64,000 bases of DNA from Pedobacter sp. WC2423 (GTDB lineage: Bacteria > Bacteroidota > Bacteroidia > Sphingobacteriales > Sphingobacteriaceae). The notes below the pieces were generated by a model. The model saw nothing but the letters and a program-made list of their open reading frames with translations. It had not been told where the DNA came from and searched no databases. Below, one piece after another: positions 21,067-28,905 of the stretch. Location: assembly GCF_040822065.1 (NCBI RefSeq), contig NZ_CP162005.1:3286001-3350000 (forward strand). The letters are read 5' to 3'. The number at the start of each line of letters is the position of its first letter. Position 1 is the first letter of the stretch. A program made the translations under genes and the position numbers.

Positions 21067-21338
21067 TGTCTTAAGGTATTCAAATATACCTTTTCCGTGT
21101 GCTGTCTACCACCATGTGCCTATTTCAAATATAGTATAATAACTGAGAAACAAGCAGAATAAACATATTTTGAGCAGGAAGCAGGTTATTATTTAGACGT
21201 ATCTTCTCGCTCGGCCTAAATCTTCCTTTAAAATCCATTTCTATACCTATATATTTTGTTATAACAGACCATACTATTATGCCAGACCGCATTCTGAGGC
21301 TTATTATGATGAATGAGACCATACCTGTTCGGCGCAAG

Positions 21339-21902
21339 CTACTGTTTAACCATCCGGATATATTTTTGGTCACAAGCATTAAGTTGCACATAATGATTCA
21401 TAGCATTGCCAGAATTTTGTATCATTATCTCATTATTTAATAAAACCGCTCTAACACCTACAGGTAGCTTAAGTGATTGCGGCTCCTCGTCTTCTTTTAA
21501 TTGTGAAATGTCACCTTCGTTAACAGCCCAGGTTATGCCGGTAAAAATAAGATACCTTGCTTCTGGCTTTTCACCATGTAAAACCTTCAGGATGCCCTTA
21601 TAAGTAGTCCCCGCTACATATAGTTTATAACGGTATAAATTTTTAACTTTTATGATTTCTACACTAATGTCACAACTGTCATCAGATCCTTCTATTGCTC
21701 TGCTAACATAGTTACCTTCAATACGCACAGAAGCACCAGTAGCATAAATGGGCCGATGAGGTTTTTGCAGGATAGTGTGACTATCAGATATGTTTAATAA
21801 TGAAGTTGAATTTTTGATTACTGCTGGTATTAAATCCCCTATCTGGTCACCAGCGAATAAAAAATTTGCGTTTAGGAAAAGGAATAAACTTAAAGTACCC
21901 AT
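21339..21902 (-). CDS. Secreted hypothetical protein
   Basis: 187 residues with a signal peptide (MGTLSLFLFLNANFLFAG) and a soluble remainder of mixed strands (IYATGASVRIEGNYVSRAIEG, YRYKLYVAGTTYKGILKVLHGE, ARYLIFTGITWAVNEGDIS). No family is recognised. Its C-terminal part, NNEIMIQNSGNAMNHYVQL, reappears in a decayed fragment at 23648-23750 on the same strand, so this gene was once duplicated around the hydrolase/MarR pair. It is divergent from the beta-lactamase-like gene and shares that intergenic region, including the palindrome at 21990-22015. Confidence 0.65.
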   Translation of the reverse strand: MGTLSLFLFLNANFLFAGDQIGDLIPAVIKNSTSLLNISDSHTILQKPHRPIYATGASVRIEGNYVSRAIEGSDDSCDISVEIIKVKNLYRYKLYVAGTTYKGILKVLHGEKPEARYLIFTGITWAVNEGDISQLKEDEEPQSLKLPVGVRAVLLNNEIMIQNSGNAMNHYVQLNACDQKYIRMVKQ

Positions 21903-21989
21903 GTTTCTATTTATTTAAATTGTGTATGCATCAACTAATACATCCTGTTATCATATTCTTTAATGTAATGTAAAAAAACAAAAAATTAT

Positions 21990-22015
21990 AATATAATTGA
22001 TATATCAATTATATT
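21990..22015. promoter_or_regulatory. Perfect 26-bp palindrome, probable MarR-family operator
   Basis: The sequence is its own reverse complement over 26 bases, centred between 22002 and 22003, with core TTGATATATCAA. It overlaps a near-match to the -7 box (TATATTTA, 22010-22017) directly before the ATG at 22023. A MarR-family gene ends the same two-gene unit, and such regulators typically bind palindromes of this size and AT content, so autoregulation is the simplest reading. Confidence 0.65.
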
Positions 22016-22022
22016 TACGTCA

Positions 22023-23153
22023 ATGAAAATCAAAACTACAGCAGAAATTTTTCTCTTTCTCGTACTCTTTTCTTTAACGACTATTTGCTGTGCTCAAAAT
22101 AACAACCGGGATAGCGTGGTTAAAGCAATTATGGCACAGCATCACATCGCCGGTTTATCCGCAGCTATCATTGATAGTGGTAAAATTAGCTGGACCGGGT
22201 ATTATGGCTATCAGAACATAGCGCAACATAAGCCCGTAAATGCCCAAACCATATTCGTCGTCGCCTCTACCTCAAAGACCGTTACCGCAGCAGCACTGAT
22301 GCAGCTTTACGGGAATGGGAAATTTAAAATGAATGACGATATTAATCAATATCTGCCTTTTAAAATCATCAATCCCAATCATCCAGAACTGCCCGTCACT
22401 TTTGCCCAGTTGCTTCGTCACCGTTCGGCTATCCAGGACAACATCACATACATGGGTCAGTTCTGGAACATTAATAAGGGAGATCCGACTATTCCACTGG
22501 GTACTTTTTTGAAGGGTTATTTAGCTAAAGGCGGAAAAAACTATGATGCTGCTAAGAACTTTTATAATGAAAGACCCGACAGCGCCTTTCACTACAGTAA
22601 CATAGGTACCGCATTAATTGGCTATTTAGTAGAACGCATATCTGGTATGCCTTTTGAACAGTATTGTAAACGTTACTTATTTACCCCATTGGAAATGAAT
22701 GCTACTTCCTGGTACCTAAGTGGGATTGATACGACCCGGCTGGCGATGCCATATGATTACAACGATTCGCTGAAAAAATTTGTCCCACTGGGGTTTGGAG
22801 GTTTTCCCGACTATCCTGCCGGTACGTTACATACTACGGCTGCGGAGTTTGCTAATTTTCTAATTGCATGGACACAGGATGGCAAATTCAAAAATGAACA
22901 GGTATTTAAGCGGAACGCCGTGCAGCTATTAACGCCGGATGAAACCAATTTAGGTTTTTATGCATGGTTCTTAAGGGGCACAAATAGGGGCGAACTAATA
23001 TACAACCATACAGGTGGTGATATGGGCGTAATGAGCTTTATCGCGTTTAATCCAAAAACAAAAAAAGGCATTTTGTTTATGATGAACGGTTATTTAGAAT
23101 CCCGTGAAGCCTATATAAAACTGATCAACATCTTCTATTATGGTACGCTTTAA
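22023..23153 (+). CDS. Secreted serine hydrolase of the beta-lactamase/D-Ala-D-Ala peptidase fold
   Basis: 376 residues with a signal peptide (IFLFLVLFSLTTICCAQ); two Cys before AQ leave a lipoprotein possible. The active-site SxxK is STSK at residues 82-85, the YxN motif is YSN in DSAFHYSNIGTALIGYLVERISG near 190, and the third motif is HTGG near residue 330, where class C enzymes have KTG. The family includes class C beta-lactamases, DD-peptidases and esterases; the HTGG form is common in the non-lactamase members, so resistance should not be assumed. It precedes a MarR regulator by 47 bases on the same strand. Confidence 0.87.
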   Translation: MKIKTTAEIFLFLVLFSLTTICCAQNNNRDSVVKAIMAQHHIAGLSAAIIDSGKISWTGYYGYQNIAQHKPVNAQTIFVVASTSKTVTAAALMQLYGNGKFKMNDDINQYLPFKIINPNHPELPVTFAQLLRHRSAIQDNITYMGQFWNINKGDPTIPLGTFLKGYLAKGGKNYDAAKNFYNERPDSAFHYSNIGTALIGYLVERISGMPFEQYCKRYLFTPLEMNATSWYLSGIDTTRLAMPYDYNDSLKKFVPLGFGGFPDYPAGTLHTTAAEFANFLIAWTQDGKFKNEQVFKRNAVQLLTPDETNLGFYAWFLRGTNRGELIYNHTGGDMGVMSFIAFNPKTKKGILFMMNGYLESREAYIKLINIFYYGTL

Positions 23154-23200
23154 TCCAAACGTTTCATTTTTTTTTAAATTACCTTATAACAAACAGATTC

Positions 23201-23641
23201 ATGAGTGAACAGCAAAACCTGGAAGATATATTATTCTATTCCCTCGAACGGTCAATCAAAAGTTACCGGCAATTTGCACAGCAACAATTGATTAAAAAAG
23301 GATTTGAGATCACAATTGATCAATGGCTGCTGCTGAAAACAGTTCATGAAAATCCTGGACAAACACAAAACCAGATTGCTCAAACTATATTTAAGGACTT
23401 TGCTTCTGTTACGCGTATGGTAGAATTACTGGTAGAAAGAAAATATATATTCCGTAATCCGCACCCAACAGACCGTAGAAGATTTCATCTGAAATTAAGC
23501 GAAGTCGCTGTCAAACTATTGGATAATATGCAACTTGTGATTGAAAATAATCGGAGAATAGCTTTAAAAAACATCAGTGAACAACAAATTTTACAGTTTC
23601 AACAGGTTTTGGATGTTATCTATAATAACTGTACAGCCTAA
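23201..23641 (+). CDS. MarR-family transcriptional regulator
   Basis: 146 residues with the winged-helix MarR core: ITIDQWLLLKTVHENPGQTQNQIAQTIFKDFASVTRMVELLVERKYIFRNPHPTDRRRFHLKLS, including the wing with DRR. It is a dimeric repressor class responding to small ligands. It follows the serine hydrolase by 47 bases and is the obvious candidate to bind the palindrome in front of that gene. Confidence 0.9.
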   Translation: MSEQQNLEDILFYSLERSIKSYRQFAQQQLIKKGFEITIDQWLLLKTVHENPGQTQNQIAQTIFKDFASVTRMVELLVERKYIFRNPHPTDRRRFHLKLSEVAVKLLDNMQLVIENNRRIALKNISEQQILQFQQVLDVIYNNCTA

Positions 23642-23647
23642 ACAAAA

Positions 23648-23750
23648 TTATTCAATCTGAACATAGTGATTCATCGCGTTTGCCGAATTTTGGATTATAA
23701 TCTCACTGTTTCTTAAGATCCAATTTATGCCAGCAGTCTTGCAGAAATAG
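23648..23750 (-). pseudogene. Remnant copy of the secreted protein encoded at 21339-21902
   Basis: On the minus strand the frame reads TAGINWILRNSEIIIQNS followed by ANAMNHYVQIE and a stop. This aligns to TGITW and LLNNEIMIQNSGNAMNHYVQL of the intact gene, with the roughly 25 codons between GITW and LLNN deleted. There is no start codon or N-terminal half. The match is also visible at DNA level (for example GATTCAT near 21394 and 23670). Confidence 0.7.
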
Positions 23751-23986
23751 CATTGATCGATATCATTGACAATACAGATGATCTCTATGATCTGACTTAT
23801 GCAAATGCGACGCTAAATACAATGGGAACGCCAAGAGCTATTCCATCTCTGGAAAAGCATCTAAAAAGCAGAAAAAAGGATGTAAAAGATTCGGCACGGT
23901 ATGCAATTGATGAAATTAAAAATCAGAAAACAGGAAGCGCAAAGAAAAAAAGGAGGCTGACTACAAAAAAAATGGGTGAGTTTTAA
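23717..23986 (+). pseudogene. 5'-truncated HEAT-repeat-like fragment
   Basis: The frame is open from 23717 (after TAA at 23714) without a credible start; the in-frame TTG at 23753 has no support. The residues SSLAEIALIDIIDNTDDLYDL, then ANATLNTMGTPRAIPSLEKHL and KDVKDSARYAIDEIKNQ, have the helix-turn-helix spacing of HEAT-like repeats, ending in a basic tail (KKKRRLTTKKMGEF). It overlaps the remnant on the other strand, so both are probably broken pieces joined by rearrangement. Confidence 0.45.
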
Positions 23987-24009
23987 TTGTAAAAACAAAA
24001 TCAGCCTCC
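23952..24009. terminator. Inverted repeat between convergent units
   Basis: GGAGGCTGA at 23952-23960 pairs with TCAGCCTCC at 24001-24009 around an AT-rich 40-base loop. It lies between the HEAT fragment and the end of the TlpA-like gene (stop at 24050) and could end the minus-strand SusCD operon, though there is no long T tract. Confidence 0.4.
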
Positions 24010-24049
24010 AATTGTAAAAGTAAATTTAGTCAACCAGATATTGACTTGA

Positions 24050-25225
24050 TTAGCGGGACAACTCGATCATGGCAGAAAGTTCCTTAACCGCAGCTTCATT
24101 TGGTGACAGAAATCCACTTGTTTTAAAGCGTATTTTACCATTACCGTCAATTACAAACTTTGCAGGGATTCCACTTACACCAAATGAAGACACCGCAGGG
24201 TTCTTTTTCGTCTCCGGATTTTTAACATCCATATACAAGGGCAGATCCAGGTTATGGGTCAACAAGTAGTTCACAGCGTCCGATTTAGGATCAGCAACAT
24301 GCTCCCAGGTGTGTATGAACAGAAACTTCACATTCGGATCATCCTTGTATTTGTTGACCAACAGCTGCATTGCCGGAAGAGATCTTTTACATGGCCCGCA
24401 CCAGGTAGCCCAAAAATCAAGAACAATAATTTTCCCCTTAAAATCTGACAGCGAAACTTCGCTGCCATTCAGGTCTTTAACTTTAAAATCTGGCGCCTGT
24501 TCGGCTATCATTTTAGCTATTAATTTACCTTTATACTTTGCTTCAAACTGACTGGTTAACCCAGCCAGGTAAGCGTTTGCATCTTTCCCAGGGTTCAGTT
24601 TTGAGTAAGCATTTTTCAGTTCGTCCTTAAAATTATTATCAGCTAAACCTGCCATCACTGTTTTTTCCATCTCTGGAAATGCTTCCTGGTATCTCCCCGT
24701 TTTACTCATCAAATAATAGTATTTTGCAGTCATCCCGGCACTTTTCCCTGCCATCTGATCATAGCACTCCTTAATAGCTGCAAAGGCTTTGTTATGGTCC
24801 CCCAGCTTATCCATCACCTCGCTATACACATTTAACAAGAACAGCCGGTCATCCTTAACATTAGTCTTATTCGCTAATTCTTGCTGAATTAATATTTCTG
24901 CAGCCTTCGCATCATAGGTCATGAGTTCCTCTGCAACTGATCCAACATACATAATACGTGCAGTTTCTGTAATCTGATTAAAATAGAATAAAGCTTTCGC
25001 TGAGTTTTTCGCCATAACGAAATTATCTACGAGTGTGGCTCTGTACTGGTCAAAATTATCACCCGGATGGGCTTTGATCAGGCGCGTAAGAATAGCTTCT
25101 TTTTTTGAAAGATCGATTAACATCTTCAAAGAATCAAGACTTGCTTTATAAGGCGGTCCTGCCTGCTGGCTGTATGCTGCGCATCCTATAAACAGGATAG
25201 CAATAAGTATAGATAGTTTTTTCAT
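24050..25225 (-). CDS. TlpA-like thiol-disulfide oxidoreductase
   Basis: 391 residues with a signal peptide (LSILIAILFIGCAAYSQQ). Residues about 30-235 are helical with no motif I recognise, a pattern common in Bacteroidota TlpA proteins. The C-terminal thioredoxin domain starts near PDFKVKDLNGSEVSLSDFKGK and has the active site WCGPC in LDFWATWCGPCKRSLPAM, then a cis-Pro in GVSGIPAKFVID. It probably reduces or shuffles disulfides in the periplasm. It is the last gene of the SusCD operon (44 bases after the PKD-like gene). Confidence 0.9.
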   Translation of the reverse strand: MKKLSILIAILFIGCAAYSQQAGPPYKASLDSLKMLIDLSKKEAILTRLIKAHPGDNFDQYRATLVDNFVMAKNSAKALFYFNQITETARIMYVGSVAEELMTYDAKAAEILIQQELANKTNVKDDRLFLLNVYSEVMDKLGDHNKAFAAIKECYDQMAGKSAGMTAKYYYLMSKTGRYQEAFPEMEKTVMAGLADNNFKDELKNAYSKLNPGKDANAYLAGLTSQFEAKYKGKLIAKMIAEQAPDFKVKDLNGSEVSLSDFKGKIIVLDFWATWCGPCKRSLPAMQLLVNKYKDDPNVKFLFIHTWEHVADPKSDAVNYLLTHNLDLPLYMDVKNPETKKNPAVSSFGVSGIPAKFVIDGNGKIRFKTSGFLSPNEAAVKELSAMIELSR

Positions 25226-25269
25226 TTCGATTAAAAATTAAGTAATCTTCTTTAAATTGAGTGTATAGT

Positions 25270-26694
25270 CTATAGATTTTGACGGGCAGCGGCAACTTGT
25301 ACAATTTCACCAAAGCCAGTAAATTTTTTGGTGTAAGTATTATTGCTGAATTGTCCCTGGCCATTGATGTCGAAATAATAAACCTCACCTGCTGTACCGT
25401 TATTCACACCGATCACCAGTTGCTTACTGGTACTACGCAGCATTTCAATATCTTTAATTACATAGCTTCCGGGGAATGTATAAATCAGGCGTGCTGATTG
25501 CGCAAGCATATCGTATAAATACACCTTATTGTCAACAGTATAATAGAGTTGTTTTAAGATGGATGATGTTGCAAAGTTAGTTGCATTACCAATTTCCGGA
25601 CTATTCTCCATTTTTTGATTAACCCCTGTGGCGCTGTTGTTAGAGTCACTTGTGATGGACATTAAGTAGCGGCCAGCGCTATCTTCCATGATGTAATACC
25701 ATTCAATTCCTTCATCGCCTAACGTGGTTACGCCGCGGTCATAAGCAATCATTTTTTTGCCCACGTTTGCCATGTCAAAAGAGTCGGATGTTGTGGTTGT
25801 TGCAGGTGCATATTTCAGAAATCTTGACAAAATCTCCATCTGCATGAAGCGCATTGTAGTGTTATCATAAAAATAGGTCAGGTTAAAAGTGCTGGGAAAA
25901 ACACCAGGGAATAAATCATAATTGCCAGGAATGCGTTGGGTGAGCGGCTTAACATTATCAGAGTTTGTACCGGAAATGCCAACGTACAAACCGCCGTCCG
26001 CAACAATAAACTGTTCAAATTTTGAAGTGTTCATCATAAATACTGGTGCCATTTTGAACGGAAGTGGTGTAGCTAAACCTGGAAGTACCGAACTTTTATC
26101 ACCAAGCTCCAGCCAGTCGTTCATATTAAACCGATACGCATTCTGATCTGTGAAGTAATAAAAGAAACCACCCTTCCCAAAATTATATAAGGCTAATGCC
26201 TTACCGGGATAGCTTTTATTGTTGGCCACTTCCATAGGATTGTCAAAAATCACATCGTCCGTGCGGATCAAAGAAACCTTACCTTTCCCATTCTTGTTAT
26301 TGACGATATACCAGCCATCCGGATAGGCCCCGGTCACGATAATCGTATAACGCTGTAGTGTAAAAATACCATTTCTATTACTCGTCACCTTATAAATCAT
26401 CTGATAGGTACCTGGACTTAAGGTTACTTTGATACGCAAATTTTTAGATTCAGCAATCACATTTGAATCAATCTTCCAACTGTAGGTAAATGAATCACCT
26501 GCAGGCAATGTTTCTGCTAGTGTTGGTGTGATGATCAGCGAATCCAGTTGAGGTAACGTAAAGCTGGTTTTTGTATCCGTAATCTTAATGTCGTTGATTG
26601 GCTCATATTTAAATGATTGATTGTCCTTACGGCAGGCAAATGTTAGCATGATCAGCACAGCCAGGCTAAGCTTTAAAAAGTATTTTAAATGCAT
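25270..26694 (-). CDS. PKD-like family surface lipoprotein
   Basis: 474 residues from ATG 26694 (MHLKYFLKLSLAVLI); the upstream in-frame extension is within the preceding gap and is not needed. The lipobox is LTFAC with mature Cys20, followed by RKDN. Residues 45-120 contain a PKD-type beta sandwich (DSFTYSWKIDSNVIAESKNLRIKV, GTYQMIYKVTSNRNGIFTLQRYTIIVTG); the rest looks like a propeller-like set of repeats (YFFDINGQGQF near the end). In Bacteroidota SusCD loci with a DUF4843 protein this lipoprotein usually follows, and the order here is the same. Confidence 0.8.
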   Translation of the reverse strand: MHLKYFLKLSLAVLIMLTFACRKDNQSFKYEPINDIKITDTKTSFTLPQLDSLIITPTLAETLPAGDSFTYSWKIDSNVIAESKNLRIKVTLSPGTYQMIYKVTSNRNGIFTLQRYTIIVTGAYPDGWYIVNNKNGKGKVSLIRTDDVIFDNPMEVANNKSYPGKALALYNFGKGGFFYYFTDQNAYRFNMNDWLELGDKSSVLPGLATPLPFKMAPVFMMNTSKFEQFIVADGGLYVGISGTNSDNVKPLTQRIPGNYDLFPGVFPSTFNLTYFYDNTTMRFMQMEILSRFLKYAPATTTTSDSFDMANVGKKMIAYDRGVTTLGDEGIEWYYIMEDSAGRYLMSITSDSNNSATGVNQKMENSPEIGNATNFATSSILKQLYYTVDNKVYLYDMLAQSARLIYTFPGSYVIKDIEMLRSTSKQLVIGVNNGTAGEVYYFDINGQGQFSNNTYTKKFTGFGEIVQVAAARQNL

Positions 26695-26704
26695 AATATT
26701 TAAA

Positions 26705-27436
26705 TTAAGGGAAAGAAATCTGTTGACCTTTCTCATCTAACAATGGACCATTCGCAGCTTCATAAGCGGCCAGCGCATTTCTTAAGGTAACCGGGAAGTT
26801 CAGCAGACCGTCAGAACCAATCTTCTCGAAAGAAAAATCTGTTATCCCCAGGACCTTCACCATGAACTTGTATTTCACAGCGCTGAATTCTCCAAAATCC
26901 GTAAGGAGATTATCCCAATAAGCAGGTTCAATATACTGGCTGGTCACATCAACCTTCAGATATCTGAAGTTCTCTTCAGTAATCTCGTCATTGCCAGGAG
27001 TCTGACCAAAAGTCCCTAAAGTAAAGTCCTTGGTTTCTGCTGGCTCCAGCACAATTCTATAAACATGACTTGCCATTCCGACAGAGTTGATCAGCACAAG
27101 AGGATAATTAAAGAGGTAAACTCCAGGTGGAATGATGGCTTCTTTCAATTCAAAATCCACGCCTGAGGTTGCCGTTGTTCCATCAGCTGTTTTCAGCAGC
27201 ACTGTACGCGGCCGATCAGACAACTTTCCGGTAAGTCTTAAGGGTATATACATCGTGTCCCTTGTTTTTTCAGTGCTTTGTAAGGCAAAAGAGTAGCTTC
27301 TCACTGCTGTGGTATTTAGTTGTTGGTAGGTATAGGCAAAGAAACTAACCCCATCCTTTCCCTGATAGGTTTCTAACGCTTCTTTCTTGCAGGAAAAAAG
27401 GCAGATGACCATCGTCACATATAATAAGTATTTCAT
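26705..27436 (-). CDS. DUF4843-type lipoprotein
   Basis: 243 residues from ATG 27436 (MKYLLYVTMVICLFSC), with the lipobox ending LFSC and acceptor Cys16. The beta-rich body has TYQQLNTTAVRSYSFALQ, RDTMYIPLRLTGKLSDRPRTVLLKT and HVYRIVLEPAETKDF, the Calx-beta-like pattern seen in DUF4843 proteins. It lies 13 bases after SusD and 10 bases before the PKD-like gene, so translation is probably coupled. Likely a surface glycan- or peptide-binding accessory of the SusCD pair. Confidence 0.75.
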   Translation of the reverse strand: MKYLLYVTMVICLFSCKKEALETYQGKDGVSFFAYTYQQLNTTAVRSYSFALQSTEKTRDTMYIPLRLTGKLSDRPRTVLLKTADGTTATSGVDFELKEAIIPPGVYLFNYPLVLINSVGMASHVYRIVLEPAETKDFTLGTFGQTPGNDEITEENFRYLKVDVTSQYIEPAYWDNLLTDFGEFSAVKYKFMVKVLGITDFSFEKIGSDGLLNFPVTLRNALAAYEAANGPLLDEKGQQISFP

Positions 27437-27449
27437 GATACAAGTTTGA

Positions 27450-28883
27450 TTAGTTAGCATAATTCGGATTAAATTGAAGTTCAGAATCTGGTATAGGAAG
27501 TACATACTGCTCTGGTGCCATATTTATCCTGCGGAATTGCATTCTTAAGGCTTTGATGCGCTTATAGTAAAAGAACAATTGCCCTTCCGCATAAAATTCC
27601 TTCTGATACTCCTTGGTGATCTCTGCTTTAAGCGCATCGGCCGTAATCGTATTTGGCAAATTTGAAATTCCCCTGTTCAGGCGTACCGTATTTAAATAGT
27701 CTACGCCGGTTGCAGGCGTTGACGCAGTTTCAGCCAGTATATAGTACATCTCAGAAAGACGTATACCTGGTACATACTGATCGAGTAAATTGTCGGTGAT
27801 TGTAGTTGTAGAGTTGGATGTCTGCCAGAATTTAGAAGGGAACAAGACTCCTGCATCGCGCTCAATGCGATATGCCCATCTGATGTCTGAAACGCCTCCT
27901 GATTTGGTTTCGTAAAGCGTAGAAAAGTCACTCTCAGGACGGGTAAGAGTCTGGTCTGCAGTCCCTCTGAATCTAAAATAACTCTGCACAGTGGTTAGTA
28001 TGTCCCTTACTCTGATCATAAACACCTGTTCATTAAAATACAAGCGGTCACGCGCAACTATTCCGGAGCCAACGTTACTAGCTTCTGCCTGGGTTATAAA
28101 ATTATATTTCGCCGAGTTAATCACCACGGTTGCAGCGGCAGCAGCCCCGATGTTATCGCCACTATATAACCTGATTCTTGCTTCCAGTGCTTTTACACCA
28201 TAGTAATTAAGCTTATTCCGCCTGGTTCGTAAACCGCTGGTCACAATTGGATCAACCGGTAGTAGCAAGCTCTCCGCTTCTTTCAGGTCGGCCAGTGCAA
28301 ATTTGACCACATCTGCGGTTGTTGCCGGCATAATTGCATTTTCATTAACGTCCTTTTTGTAAGGGATAGCTTTTAGATTGGCACCCGCAGTATATTCAGG
28401 CCCAAACATCCGTAATAAATCAAAATGTATAAATGCCCTTAAAGCCAAAGCTTCACCACGCAGCAGTGCATACGAATTATTCGATAGCATAGAGCGGCCA
28501 GTTTCTGTGTGGCTAATTATTTTATTAGCTGCGGCAATTGCAGTGTAACTGGAAGACCAGATGTTATTGGTATAACCGGTAACTTCTGTTGAAGTATAGT
28601 TCAGGAGTTGTGTCTGTTGTAGCAGAACTGGCGATTCAGTTGCAATTGTTGCATAATTTTGAGCCAGCGCGGAAACGAAGCCCATAGAAAGGTTATTTCC
28701 ATAGAGGTTGTTACTGGCAAGCTGGCCATAGACTCCTGATAAAGCCTGCTGAAAACCGGTTTCCGAAGTAAACAATTGCTCTTCTGACAAACTTGTTTTT
28801 GGCGTTACATCCAAAAATTTTTTACAACTGAAAGACGTCGCACATATGGCCACAATTCCTATTATTAATGTTGTTCTTTTCAT
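27450..28883 (-). CDS. SusD/RagB-family nutrient-binding outer-membrane lipoprotein
   Basis: 477 residues from ATG 28883 (MKRTTLIIGIVAICATSFSCKKFLDVTP), with lipobox SFSC and the classic CKKFLDVTPK opening of SusD proteins. TPR-like helices follow, including TSETGFQQALSGVYGQLASNNLYG and RGEALALRAFIHFDLLRMFGPEY, and the C-terminus has KEYQKEFYAEGQLFFYYKRI and PIPDSELQFNPN. SusD caps the SusC barrel and binds the nutrient. It is 22 bases after SusC. Confidence 0.95.
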   Translation of the reverse strand: MKRTTLIIGIVAICATSFSCKKFLDVTPKTSLSEEQLFTSETGFQQALSGVYGQLASNNLYGNNLSMGFVSALAQNYATIATESPVLLQQTQLLNYTSTEVTGYTNNIWSSSYTAIAAANKIISHTETGRSMLSNNSYALLRGEALALRAFIHFDLLRMFGPEYTAGANLKAIPYKKDVNENAIMPATTADVVKFALADLKEAESLLLPVDPIVTSGLRTRRNKLNYYGVKALEARIRLYSGDNIGAAAAATVVINSAKYNFITQAEASNVGSGIVARDRLYFNEQVFMIRVRDILTTVQSYFRFRGTADQTLTRPESDFSTLYETKSGGVSDIRWAYRIERDAGVLFPSKFWQTSNSTTTITDNLLDQYVPGIRLSEMYYILAETASTPATGVDYLNTVRLNRGISNLPNTITADALKAEITKEYQKEFYAEGQLFFYYKRIKALRMQFRRINMAPEQYVLPIPDSELQFNPNYAN

Positions 28884-28905
28884 TGGGATATGAATTTTTT
28901 TGAAT

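Noticed and set aside
21125..21391. 88-codon minus-strand frame beyond the secreted gene
   Set aside because: It starts out of frame inside that gene, has low-complexity content and no homology I recognise.
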